In this document: one piece after another, positions 1-11,656 of the stretch
How the letters are laid out: each line of letters starts with the position of its first letter
How positions within the stretch are numbered: position 1 is the first letter of the stretch
Assembly (NCBI GenBank): GCA_019321725.1
Contig: CM033110.1
Span: 21,507,278 to 21,571,277, forward strand
Direction of reading: 5' to 3'
Source of the DNA: Paulownia fortunei
Taxonomy: Eukaryota; Streptophyta; Magnoliopsida; Lamiales; Paulowniaceae
DNA length: 64,000 nucleotides
The notes under the pieces: generated by a model
Told to the model about the DNA's origin: nothing
Seen by the model: only the letters and a program-made list of their open reading frames with translations
The model's database searches: none
Program-made: the position numbers and the translations under genes

Positions 1-2732
1 GGTTTTCACAATGGAATAACATCTGATAAAAATGTTTAAAAAATAAATGTTTCTTCTTTTTTTTTTTCATGATATACAATAATATTGAATTATTTTTAAC
101 ATTTTGTTTCATGAATATTTATGTTATCATCCACTTATTTTTCTCCTCAATTCTAACATTTGCTATGGCAATCAAAACTTATAACCAGAATCCCCCATTA
201 AAAAAAAAAAAAAAAAAACAGTCCGATAATAAATTTTTATTTTTATTTTCTTATAATTTCAGTAGAGTGATGTCAACCACAATGTTCCAGGCATAATTAT
301 AATAGCAAAGAAGAGCAGATATTTATCGAGGGTGACATATCACCTAAAATTGGTCGCAAAATTATTTGAATGTGCATGATGTGGGGGGCTCACAAGACAT
401 AAAAACGCCGTGTTAGGAAAGTCAAATGGACTAGAAAACTGAATCCCCACTTTAATATGGAGAGCATTGGGAGTCTGGGGTCTATGTTTGAATTTTAGTA
501 TAGATGTCACGTCGTTTTTATTATTTGGTGGAATTTTTTTTTTATTTAGATAAAAGTTTTATGTTTAATCTTGAAATATTAAATGAAAATGTTCCATAAG
601 ATAGGATATTCACAGTTAAGATTCAAATCCAAGAAGACGCCAATTTTCCTAACTAAATGAATTTAAAAGAGTTTTAATTTAAGTATGATCTCTTATTGAA
701 AGGTGCCAAAAAAATGAGAGAGGAAAAGAAAAAGGTTGTGAAACTTTAGTTTAAGTTTTCCAATAAAGATCATTTGAGATGTGAATATTCAAAGGACATG
801 AGCTGGATATAATATGTAATAATATTGCATCATTTTTATCAAATTTTGTCTTTAAGAGATATTGCCAAAACCATAATACTATTATTACATGGATTTGTTG
901 CATCTCTTTTTGCGTCCACTGTCTCATCATAATTATGTTTTAGTTTTCATGCTTTGTTTGTTTCACTGCCAAGACAGAACCATACATTATTATTATGACT
1001 GGATGGAGCAAATGAGTGATTAAAAAAAAAAGTGATTAAATGAAGAATCTGATTATTTATCCAAATAACATTATGTTTACTTTATATGAATAAATGTATG
1101 ATGTGGAAATATATTTTATATTGTGTAAATACTGGGATTAAAAATATATTATTTAAAATATTATATATCATGCTGCGGACCCACGAGTGTAAACTTAGAA
1201 GTTAAATTTCAGCACAACGAGCTCTATTAGCAACTATTTCATATTTATTCTCACTTTAAAAAAATAATTAATTCAAATTATTAGAAGAATCTATTATATC
1301 TCCTTATAAATTAATTTATTTTTCCTTTTAAATATCACACCATCGATCACTCACCATGCAATAAAACCAAAAAAAACATTTCGTAAAATGAATTATTTCC
1401 TAACTATTGTCAAGTGTTTTATTCACTATTTTTGATGATTTTTGTAAAAGTAGTTAAAATCTTCAAAATTTTCAAGATAAAAAACAGAGTTATAATATTG
1501 GGATGGAGGGATTATATATCTTTTTTTCTTTTTATGAAAATTGTGGAGTAGTTTTAACACTTGTAACAAACAAAAAGAGTAGGCACATGGAACAAAAATG
1601 CACCCCTACCCCCGCCCCCCCCCCCCCCTCCAAGGCCCACCATCAGTGTCTAAGTCTACGGCCCAAGCGTCACGCTGCAGGACTGGTGGTGGGCTCTGTC
1701 TAACAAGTTGATTTCGTCTCAGTCAAACCAGTCTTTTCCATTGTCCTTTTTGACCCACAAATCCAATCTTATACTTTAAGTAAAAGTTAATATTTTATTT
1801 ATAAAAAAAAACATAATCTGGCCATTATACACATTTGTCACCCTCCAAAATCAACAATAAGGGACAACTTATAGAGGCATGTAGGGACATCACAATTAAT
1901 TTCTTTAATAGCATCAATTATTTTTATCTTCTTAGTCCATATGAACAGGAAATTTTTAAAGCAGTTACATTATTAATTAGCTATTTTACATCTAATTGTA
2001 AATGTATACATTCTTATATTGTGAACATGTGTATATGCCTATAATTATTTAAAAAATAAATAATCGAACCCCTCTAAATATATTGGGAGCATAATAAATT
2101 AAATTAAAAAAATAATGTGGATAGGATAGCCTTTCACTTTATTTTTCATAGTAGTCTACCCTCTCTCTATATATAATTCCAAAATTAAAAATAAATTTTC
2201 AAATTGATGCCCAATCCATGATGAAAACTATTCTCATTGACCACCCAGAATTTTAACCACTCCAAGGGGTTATTAGACTAATTTAAATTTCAAACAAGCT
2301 AGAAGCTGATCAAGAGATTAAGAAAAATCATTACCAATTACCCAAGTATGATAATTACTGAGTTATCCAAAAATAGACAAGGCTATAAATGTCATTTCAA
2401 ATAGCTGTCGTGTCCATGTACTTTCTGCAAGGTGCTAGACCGCCGGATAAACTTCCGTCTCCCCCGAAAATATACACACTATTGCTTTCTTCTTTCCCTC
2501 TGCACCAATGTTTCATCAAATCGAAAAAAATTTCTAACTTGTGAATTACCCATTTTTCTGCAGCAGCAGCCATGGAGAAGAAATAGAAGGCCGTTGGAAC
2601 TTGGCCGCAATTCAGAAATGACTGAGCAATTACTAAAACACTATTAAATAGCATTTAGTTTTCTTCACAAGCATCAACTGCCCCCCTATTTCCCCCATTA
2701 ATTCCCTCCGCACAAGTCAACCTTCATCATCT
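1..2732. other. AT-rich intergenic region and upstream region of the WAKL gene
   Basis: No convincing gene is seen. Reading frames here are short, low in complexity and resemble no family I recognise. The last 350 bases (about 2,400-2,730) are richer in GC and pyrimidine-rich. They probably contain the promoter and 5' leader of the downstream kinase. A pyrimidine-rich stretch ending in TTGTTGCAG near 2,792 could be the acceptor of an intron in the 5' leader. Confidence 0.6.
1615..1628. repeat. C14 homopolymer
   Basis: An uninterrupted run of 14 C follows a CCCC-TA-CCCCCG stretch. G/C homopolymers this long are uncommon in AT-rich plant DNA and their length is error-prone in sequencing. Confidence 0.9.
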
Positions 2733-2825
2733 TTGACTCTCTCTTTTTGTTTTTTTTTTACTTTTCTTTTGTTTACATGTTTCTTGTTGCAGCATGTTCG
2801 TGATTGTTGCTCTCTTCCACCCACA

Positions 2826-5800
2826 ATGAATTTTCATTTTCACCAAACAATCATCTGTGTTGTTCTCTCAATTTTAGCCACGTTATCTTTTGCCCAGAAT
2901 ATCAGTTCAACCCAGTGTGTTCAATTATGTGGCAAAGACAGCGTGCCGTATCCATTTGGATTCTCTGACGGATGTGGAATCAAGTTAAATTGTAGCAACA
3001 ACTCTGGAATCATTGAAATTGGTGATTTTGTTGTGCAGAATGTGACATCTGATCAAATTTTGATCAGTATTCCTGCCAAATGTGACCGTTCGATTGAAGA
3101 ACTGTCCAGACTTTTCAGCAAAAACTTCTCGCCTACGTCGCGTAATGCGCTTCTGTTTGAGAACTGCAAATCGCCCCTCAATGACTGCGTGATTCCAAAC
3201 AGATTGGCCAGGTCTAAGTTCGAGTTCGAAGCTTGCAATTCCGGGGCAAGAAATGATGATCGTTATAATATAACTTGTTATTCTGAGGGGCTTGATGATG
3301 AGACGGAGTTTTTGAATTATGAAAAGGTGATGAACGATGGGAATTGCAGTGTTTTGTTTTCATCGATCATGGTGGATTTGAATGAGAATGGTAGGAGTGT
3401 GAGGGGGAGCTCCTCTATTTGGCTGGAGTTTCAGATGATGGAGCTTAGGTGGTGGATAGATGGGGTGTGTGATTGTGATCCAAATGCGACTTGTACGCCG
3501 GTTCAATATGGAAGGCGGCAGGGGTTTCGCTGTAAGTGTAACAAAGGGTATGATGGAGATGGTTTCACCAATGGGAAAGGTTGCAGCAAAGGTTTGTTCA
3601 TTTCTTCTTCATACTATTTGATTTGATATGTAATTTTTATTTCATGGCGTTTTAAAGTTATATTTATGATGCTCGTTCCTTCATGGTATTATAGTTTCTT
3701 TAGGATGGCATAATTGCATTTTTGAGTTTTGAGAAGAGTTGAATTTGACCATTACGAACTGGATGTATATGGGAGCTCTGGTTTGTAGCATGATATTGGG
3801 CGGATCCATTTCTCAAATAAGCCTAGTTAGATTTTATATATTATGAAGCTTTCTGCTGTTGAAGGTGGAAATATTGATTTGTTTTCCACCATCTACATGA
3901 CTTGGTATTTGGTCATATCATTGGAAGCTTTTTTGGTTGCTGGGATGTTTAATTGGCTAAAACATGATCATAGGTTGAACTATATTTATAGACTTTAGTG
4001 GATACAACTGAAACTTCATTTTAATAAGTTGAACAACATTTAGCATTTATTGTATAAAAACTTAAAATTTTAGCGAAGCATAGATAAGTAGGGCGATCAA
4101 ATGGACTCAACAATTTAGTAAATATCGAGAGGCTATATGTTTTCAATAATCTTACAGGTGTCAAGTCTAAAGCTTATTTCCTTCAATTTCATAGATGACA
4201 GGGTAGCAATTGGTTCAAAAGGATGTGATTGAAGATTTATTCAGACAAAGTTATCTGCTCCTAATCCTGATGATTTATCTGCAGCTTTGGCTAAAAGAGA
4301 AGATAGAAAAATTATCAAAGTTGACTGTGGCCTCTGAGATGATATCCGTCAGCCAAATATAATTTGCTAATGAGAACTACGGATTACATTATTTCTTGTC
4401 ATTGCAACTTTCAGATTGGGAAATCACAAAAGTCAAAGCTTCTATTTCAACTCATATTATAATATGAGAAGGAGCACATGGTCATTGAGAAATTTTCAAA
4501 GTTTTCAGATTTTCAGTAAGCAAAAAAGGCAGAGAAAATATGGAATGCAAAAAATGAACACTAGATCAACCAGTGATTGGTTATTTATGCCATATTGTGG
4601 AAGTATCACTTAATTATTTTAGGACAAAACGGATGCAGCAAAATATTTGGAAGTATTGTCTAGAGGATTTTTGATTTGTTTAGTCAGACAGCGGGGAGAA
4701 AAGAATATATGACTCTCTTTAAACCTATTACATGTTATGAAAGGTTAGATCTACTATTTCTCTACATTATGCCAGATGTGATAGCTTATGTGGGGATGAA
4801 CACGGTGGAGTTGAATGTAGTAATTGAACTTTCAAAATATGGAGTTAGATGCTTGAAACGTGTTACTTTCGGAAGGCAAAGTATCCTCAGGTCAATAGAT
4901 GGCACTTTTATTGAGGATTATATTGGGTTGTAACAGATACACCCACTGACCCAGAATTCTCTGTAGAAGTTGTTTATTATATACATGTTAGTTTCGGAGG
5001 ACAGTATCCTAAGAGTAAAAGAAGGCATTTTTTTATTTTTGGGACTTAAATCTGGGTTATAATAGGTCGGCCTGGTGAGGTGAGGTGAGAGTTATTTCTG
5101 TTAGAATAGTGCTTTAGACGAGGACACAAATTCATGAACTTCTTTTGTCTTCCCTGCTATTTGCATGGAGGAATCATTAACCATTCATTTGATTGATCTT
5201 GGAATATCCCTATTTACATGTTTTGAGTAGTGAAAATTCTCATCCTCGATACCTGGATTCTGTTTCAATTAAATCCAGAGATGTTCTCTAACACGGTGAA
5301 CTTCAAGATAAAGACATTTAAGATATTCTGATTCCACTGCTTGGCAGCTTAAATAAGTTGAAACACTTTTAGTTTCGATCCTGCTAACATTTTCTTCTCT
5401 GTTGATTTTCATGTATCAGTTTCTGACTGTAGTGCTCCAGGGTACATGCCAGTTCGATGTGGTGGAACAAGAGTAGGAATTCTTATTGGAGGTACTTCTT
5501 ACCCTGGTTTAGTTCAGCATTCTTGATATCAGTTTCTCTTAACAAGTTAAATCTCTAGTAGTTAGAAGGATTTTCTACGAGTTTTTAGATATTTTTCTCT
5601 GCTGAAGTATATGCTTGTCATTTTCACTCCTAATTACACTCTTGTCTGAGTGAAGGTGATTTTAGTGGTTACCCTTATGGTTTCTCTTTGCTTTATCTGG
5701 CAGTTATTTGATTTTTAACCATGCTGCCTATTTTTGGGTTTGAATCAAATCAAAGCTCAATTTTCTGAAGCTCTTAGGTATAATTTGAGTTCAGATTTTG

Positions 5801-7457
5801 ATGATCAAGTTGCTTTTGTCATATTGTATCATCCCCTCATCAACCTACATACTATTGAATAAATATAATACCAAGTTTTTAAGACTCGTGATTCTGATTA
5901 TGGTGCAAAGCTAGATCTATCTCCTTTTCCTCAGTGCCTTATTTCCTACCATTGCACTTGGCCTATGCATTCTTTGTTATCCTGTTCTTTAATAATCTTT
6001 TTGTGATTACATCTACTTGATCCTGTTTAGCTGTGAGCATATTATAAAAGAGTCACATCTGTTAAGTGGTTGATTGGTGTTGCTTAGTTATCAACGCATC
6101 CCACCTCAAGGGTGGTGATCAGAGAATTCTTCATAATTTAACACTGTCCATTCTGTTCCAATTTTTAGGGGTTATTACTGGCGCCTCTATGGTGACTGTT
6201 CTGGCTGTCATATGCCACTGCATAAAGAGACGATCTAAATCTTTGAAGAGCAGATTATGTGCAAAGCATCTGCTCTCTGAAGCAGCAGGCAACTCCCATG
6301 TCACTTTCTACCCTTACAAAGAAATTGAGAGAGCCACAAATAGCTTTGCTGAGAAACAGAGACTGGGAACAGGTGCCTATGGCACAGTTTATGCTGGAAA
6401 GCTCCACCATGATGAATGGGTAGCAATCAAGAAAATCAGATATCGTGATCATGACAGTGTCGAACAAGTAATGAATGAGATCAAGCTTCTGTCCTCTGTT
6501 AGTCATCCAAATTTAGTCCGCCTTCTAGGATGCTGTATTGAGAATGGCAAACAGATTCTTGTGTATGAATATATGCCAAATGGTACTTTATCTCAGCATC
6601 TTCAAAGAGAAAGGGGTTCTGTACTGCCATGGACAATTCGTCTTACCATTGCTGCTGAAACGGCTCATGCTATTGCCCACCTTCACTCGGCAATGAACCC
6701 ACCAATATACCACAGAGATATTAAATCTAGCAATATACTTTTAGACTACAATTTCAACTCAAAAGTAGCAGACTTTGGTCTTTCAAGATTTGGCATGATG
6801 GATGACTCACACATTTCGACAGCACCACAAGGAACTCCTGGCTATGTTGATCCTCAATACCATCAGAACTTCCATCTTTCAGATAAAAGTGATGTCTACA
6901 GTTTTGGGGTGGTTCTTGTGGAAATAATCACATCAATGAAGGTAGTTGATTTCTCTCGACCTCACAGTGAGATCAATTTGGCTGCACTAGCAATCGATAG
7001 GATTGGGAAAGGTTGTGTCGATGATATAATAGATCCATTCCTTGAGCCAAATAGAGATGCTTGGACACTGTCATCTGTGCACAAAGTGGCTGAGCTGGCT
7101 TTCAGATGTCTTGCTTTTCACAGGGATATGAGACCTTCGATGATAGAGGTGGCAGATGAGCTAGAGCAGATTAGGCTCAGTGGTTGGGCACCATTGGAAG
7201 AGAATATATACATGGGATCATCAGTGGCCTCTTCTTGTTCATCACCATACCTTGGAAGTGAGAAATCACTGAACACTTCCACAACTAAGAAAGTAGGGGT
7301 AGGAAGTAGGAGGTTGATTGTTGCGCAGAGGGCGGGTGATGCTCTGCCCACAACAGAAGAGGCAACAGACAGTTCCCCGGTTTCTGTACAGGATCCTTGG
7401 TTGAGTGAACAGAGCTCACCATCAGCAGACAGCTTATTAGGTAAAGTAGTTCGATAA
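2826..7457 (+). CDS. WAKL14: Wall-associated receptor kinase-like protein (WAKL14 type)
   Basis: Exons 2826-3591, 5420-5491 and 6169-7457 join in frame to 708 codons plus stop. All junctions are GT..AG. The start is the first in-frame ATG; upstream extension would need a non-ATG codon. Residues 1-23 are a signal peptide. A galacturonan-binding GUB_WAK-like Cys-rich region follows (CGKDSVPYPFGF), then an EGF-like segment at about 214-255 (CDCDPNATC...CKCNKGYDGDG). Exon 2 encodes the juxtamembrane part. A transmembrane helix lies at about 280-300 (VITGASMVTVLAVICHC), then a Ser/Thr kinase: glycine loop GTGAYG at 346, VAIKK lysine 367, HRD at 461-463, DFG at 481. It is an RD kinase with all key residues, so probably active. 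Family knowledge puts it at the plasma membrane, sensing wall pectin or immune cues. Intron 1 is 1.8 kb and shows no internal gene. The exact orthologue is inferred from exon structure, domain order and length. Confidence 0.93.
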
Positions 7458-8423
7458 CTGGAGATTGCGTCTTTTAACCTTCATCATCTATACGGTGTAT
7501 ACATGGCATGGATACTGAAGAAGTGAATCTAAAGTTTTGTGTTATTCCATATAGTGTGAATATAAAAGAAAAGTTCTGCAATTCTTTTTCCAATTTGGCT
7601 ACTCGTATAGTCGTATATCTTAGACCAACACAATTTGTCCATTGTCATCAGCTATTTATACTTGTAGTTTTGAAAATTGAAGGATCTGTACTACTTGTTC
7701 ATAATATAGTCGCATAAAAGTAGTACTACTAAATTTCTTATAATCCCTCGTACCCGAAAATAAAACCAAAGAGAGCCGTATAGTTTCCCAACCTAATGGA
7801 CCCGATAGTAATTGCATCCTTATCTAATTCAAAACATGGAGCCTTATTCCTGCCTAGAATTAGCTTCTTTATTTAAAGTTATTGCCTGTTATTTTGATAG
7901 AGCAGATTTTGGCTATTAAACTAAATGCTATGTTTATAATAATTGCATTTGAAATGTCAAGACTTTTTGTTCCTATAAAGTTGTCAACTCTTTTGGTATT
8001 TGGCCATGTATGATCATGATGGCTACTGAGTTCATCGCCCCCGCTTGGCTCTTGTTGGAATTTTATTTTCAACACTTTTGGTATTTCATGAATGTATGTG
8101 CATTCTTCTTTTCCTCCGTTATCTACCTTCATTTTACTAAATTAAACTTCATTGCGCTATACTAGTTTCCACTATCGAATTTGAATCTTGAAACTCGAAT
8201 TCAAAGTGATAGTAACAATAATTCTTATTTTAAGTTTGTATTTTGATTCTAAGTTTTCAAATTCTTTGCATTTTAATCATTCATCCTTGTGTTTCTTCTA
8301 TTTTATGTTAAAGGAAAATATAAAAAACAAACAGGCTACCATGGAATTATTTTCATGGTATCAAATAGATATCCAAATTTTCAGAACAAAGGATTTATAA
8401 CTACAATTCCACCATGTAGACTT
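7458..8423. other. 3' flank of WAKL gene, no gene seen
   Basis: The first few hundred bases are probably 3' UTR. The rest is AT-rich with only short frames. No repeat structure is recognised before the inverted-arm element that follows. Confidence 0.5.
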
Positions 8424-9450
8424 GATTTTATGTCGTATTTAACTAAGTGAACTTGTCAACATAATATTTATTCAGTTGAATTTAATGTTTGGACAAAACT
8501 ACTCTTAATAAAAGAAATTTATATAGTTTTTAGTATATTTTTTAATGTTTATACCCTAATTTAATTTTAAATTCTTTATTAATTAGAAAAATATTTTAGA
8601 ATATATATTTTTTAAAAATAATTAGTAAATTAAGCTATAGTAATAAACGTGTATAATAAATAAATAAATTAAAATATTAAACATGGAAATTATTTTGATT
8701 ATTTGAATTTAAAATAAAGTATTAACTATTTAATTTAAATAAACTGTATACTTAATTTAGATATATATATATTAATTTTTTTATAATTTATATTTTCAAT
8801 ATAATGACATATGTAATGTTTTACTATAAAAGAAAAAATAATACATTTTTTTTTATAATATTTAAATATCTTTAACAATCTTTGTTCAAATAACAAAATT
8901 TAGTGCCCAAAAGATCATAGTAGAATTAATTGGATGTATTTTCGGTTTGTTTTATGAATAATATCAAGTTTAAATGAGATAATTTCCTAATGCTATGTTT
9001 TAGACTAGGATCCAAGAAAAAAAAAAAAAGGAGAAGTATCTATTATATATATATATATTAAGTAAGTTTTCAAAAAATTAGACTTATTCATCTTTATCTA
9101 AAAGAGTTTAAATTTACTAAGATTAAATAATTAATACCTTATTATGTAAATAATCAAAACAATTTTTTAATATTTAATATTTTTTTATTTATACTCAATT
9201 GTTACATTAATTTTTTAATATTTGAATTACTTAAGTTACAAATTAATTTTTTCAAAAAAATATAATTTATAATATTTTTCTAATTAATAAAGAATTTAAA
9301 ATCAAAACTGAGATATAAATATTCAAAATATACTAAAAATTATAAAAATTTATTTTATTAAGGACAATTTTGTGCAAACATTAAATTTAAATTTTATTCA
9401 AGTAAATGTTAATTTGACAAGTTTTTTTAGAATAAATTCGAACTAAGATC
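8424..9450. mobile_element. Non-autonomous DNA element with long terminal inverted arms
   Basis: The DNA around 8433-8637 reads, in reverse complement, very similarly to 9236-9440. Shared blocks include AACTTGTCAA (8450-8459) against TTGACAAGTT (9414-9423), TAATGTTTGGACAAAA against its complement, and TTAAATTCTTTATTAATTAG. The arms are about 200 bases with scattered mismatches and small indels. The roughly 600 bases between them are AT-rich and contain no gene. Long inverted arms without a transposase suit a Mutator-like or similar MITE. I could not find a clean target-site duplication, so the outer limits are approximate and the element is probably old. Confidence 0.65.
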
Positions 9451-10486
9451 GGGGTGTTATCGTATTTTTGCCCCTAAATTTTAACAGATACTATATTTTA
9501 ATTGCATCCTTCTATTTTAACCTTTCATTAAATTTTTACCGGGGATATTACTTTCTCAACTTCTCCACATAACTTCATACTATATTGAAAATCATGTGAG
9601 GAGCACAGGCAGCCAAGGCATAGCAGCAAAGGGATCTCCAGAGGCAGTTAGAGAGATGAAGGGCAGGCGCCTCAAAGTATTTATCTCCCCAAAGAAATGC
9701 TTCAAAAAATTACTGTGCGCATCTGCGAAATGTTGGTGCTGTGGTCTAAAATTCGCCACCAAAACTTGCTGGAAAACGCTGCAGTCGTGCCTCCGCCACT
9801 GCGTCCCCTCCGCCTCTCCACCGCACACTCCTCCAATATAATGAAACTACTAATTCTTGTGTTACTACTCAAGCTTGAGTAATGTGTTTTCAAATAATAT
9901 TTGTTTAAGATTTAATTCTAATTAAATGAATTAAATTTTATTTTTTTTAATATTTAATTTTAATTAAGTTAAATGGCATGTTATAATCCAAGTAAACAAG
10001 TATAGACCATATATTTTTGGTATGTTTAAATCTCTTAAATGTGCGTAAATCGTAAATACTTGTTTTTTAACATTGTAATCTTTTAATTATTTCTTATTCT
10101 CTCATTTCGCAAGCCCAGCAGTGAAAAATTGGCCTTACTCACAAATCAAGACTTGTTTATGGATTCTTTAATTCCTGCAAATACAAAGGGTACGAGCCTA
10201 AATATTTTATTTTTTTATTTTTAAAATAAGTGATTATAACATCAATATAAAAATATTTTAATTAGAAGTTAATTTAATATATATATTAATAGTCAATAAA
10301 TAATAAGATAACAAATTGATATATAATAAGATAATATTAATACATGTGGTAGAATTTGAACCTATATTTTTTATTTCGGATTACAAATTTTACAACCGGT
10401 CAATGCCAAATGCTCCAACGTACAAACTCAAACAGAACATCAACACAAAATACAGAAAAAGAAAAAGACGAATAATGTGATTTTTC
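9451..10486. other. Intergenic, with a GC-richer patch at about 9,595-9,845
   Basis: Mostly AT-rich. A 250-base patch is clearly richer in GC and open in several frames. One plus-strand frame from ATG 9656 gives a basic Cys-rich peptide of about 60 residues, but I recognise no family and both strands are open, so no gene is called. The last part lies downstream of the minus-strand gene and is probably its 3' UTR. Confidence 0.45.
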
Positions 10487-10969
10487 TCATGATTTTTGAG
10501 CTTCCGGCCCTAAAATCCCATTCACAACAGAAGTGGCGATCAAAACTCCGAGCGCCTCCGCTCCCGCGACCGCTCCAGCCTGGGCCAGCCCGCCGAAGCT
10601 TACTGCCGTCTCAATCTCCTTTTCTGCTGCCTCAATCCCCTTCTCCGCCGCCTCTACTCCCTTCTCTGCAGCCTCAATCCCCTTCTCAGCCGCCACGATT
10701 CCCTTGTCCGCTGCCTCGAAGCCTTCCTTCACTATCTGTTCCGCCTCCTGCTCCGCCTTCCGCAGGCCTTGCCTCAGACCGAACAGCGGTATGTCCTGCG
10801 CTCTCGAAGGCATCTCCATCGCCTTCAATGCCGTCGTGGCGGTGAGCAGTAGCAAGCACTGCCTCCGTGTTGGAAGCGCCACTGGCGCATGTTTTCTAGC
10901 GTGCGCCTTTTGGGGAGTGGGGTGCGCTGGGAGAGCTTGTGCTACGATGAATGAGCTTGTGGACGCCAT
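10487..10969 (-). CDS. Small chloroplast (probably thylakoid) protein with heptad repeats
   Basis: A single-exon frame of 160 codons starting at ATG 10969. The N-terminus is rich in Ser, Ala, His and basic residues with no acidic residue before about residue 50, like a chloroplast transit peptide. A twin-Arg plus hydrophobic stretch follows (TRRQCLLLLTATTALKA, 34-50) and then a possible processing site (SRAQ, 55-58), as in thylakoid-lumen precursors. Residues 84-120 are five tandem seven-residue units of the form (I/V/F)-(E/V)-A-A-(E/D)-K-G, ending in IEAAEKEIETA and predicting an amphipathic helix. The C-terminus (127-152) is Gly/Ala-rich and hydrophobic, possibly membrane-associated. The compartment is inferred and I cannot name the family. 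It is divergent from the NASP gene. The repeats at the DNA level (10610-10720, 21-bp period) open spurious frames on the other strand. Confidence 0.82.
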   Translation of the reverse strand: MASTSSFIVAQALPAHPTPQKAHARKHAPVALPTRRQCLLLLTATTALKAMEMPSRAQDIPLFGLRQGLRKAEQEAEQIVKEGFEAADKGIVAAEKGIEAAEKGVEAAEKGIEAAEKEIETAVSFGGLAQAGAVAGAEALGVLIATSVVNGILGPEAQKS

Positions 10970-11656
10970 GGCTTTTCAGTCTGACAGCGAAAGTGATCCT
11001 CTCAATTCATTTCAATGATTACCTGTAGCTATGTGGTCTGGCTTTCCCGGGTTCATAGAGTGGAAAGACCAAAAGCCCAAAGCCGCGAAAAACAAATTGA
11101 AAAGTGCAAAAATAGAAGGTCCAGTGGATCATAGATTTTACTGGGTGTGTTGGGCTTCAGCTTGAAAATCTCATCATTCGGGTTGGGCTAGCTCAGTCTT
11201 ATACTTAGCCCGCTTAGTATCAATTTACACATAAACGAGTTAATGAAAATGTAGTATATAAGAGATGACCCCAAAAAAAGCTTCTAGTAATCTGATCAAT
11301 TTAATCCTCCGTCCAGATAATCTCTCAAAATAGCATTTTGATAAGAGTCTTTAAATTACAATCTGTAACTTCTAAACAAATTATTTTCAAAAAATCATAC
11401 TACCGTATTACTCTATTATGGGTTGGGCTGTTCTGCCATTGGACTCTTGATACGAGTCCAAGTACAAATCTCTAAACCCAGCCCAAGCTCTGCTTTCATT
11501 GTACGGCGTCGTCTTACCGCACCGCTCGCACCCTCTATATGTGACAGGCTTTCGTTTTTTGTTTTTTAATTTTTGCGCCAGAGGGGTTTTGGTTTCCATG
11601 CGAAGCAGTTGAGCCAAACGATAAAAGAATTCCATTTTTCTTCCTCTGGACATAAA
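10970..11656. promoter_or_regulatory. Divergent promoter region with five site II (TGGGCY) motifs
   Basis: This interval separates the minus-strand chloroplast gene from the plus-strand NASP gene. Site II elements (TGGGCT or AGCCCA) occur at 11074, 11151, 11184, 11424 and 11480. TCP-type factors bind such sites in promoters of genes expressed in dividing cells, which fits a histone chaperone. The two proximal sites lie 170-235 bases before the NASP ATG. No clear TATA box is seen on the NASP side. Confidence 0.6.

Noticed and set aside
4416..4933. Two frames inside WAKL intron 1
   Set aside because: No domain, no splice support and the exon chain of the kinase is complete without them.
10477..11018. 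Two long plus-strand frames (122 and 161 codons) over the chloroplast gene
   Set aside because: They are mirror readings of the 21-bp repeats in the minus-strand gene, low in complexity (Pro/Ser runs) and without family similarity.
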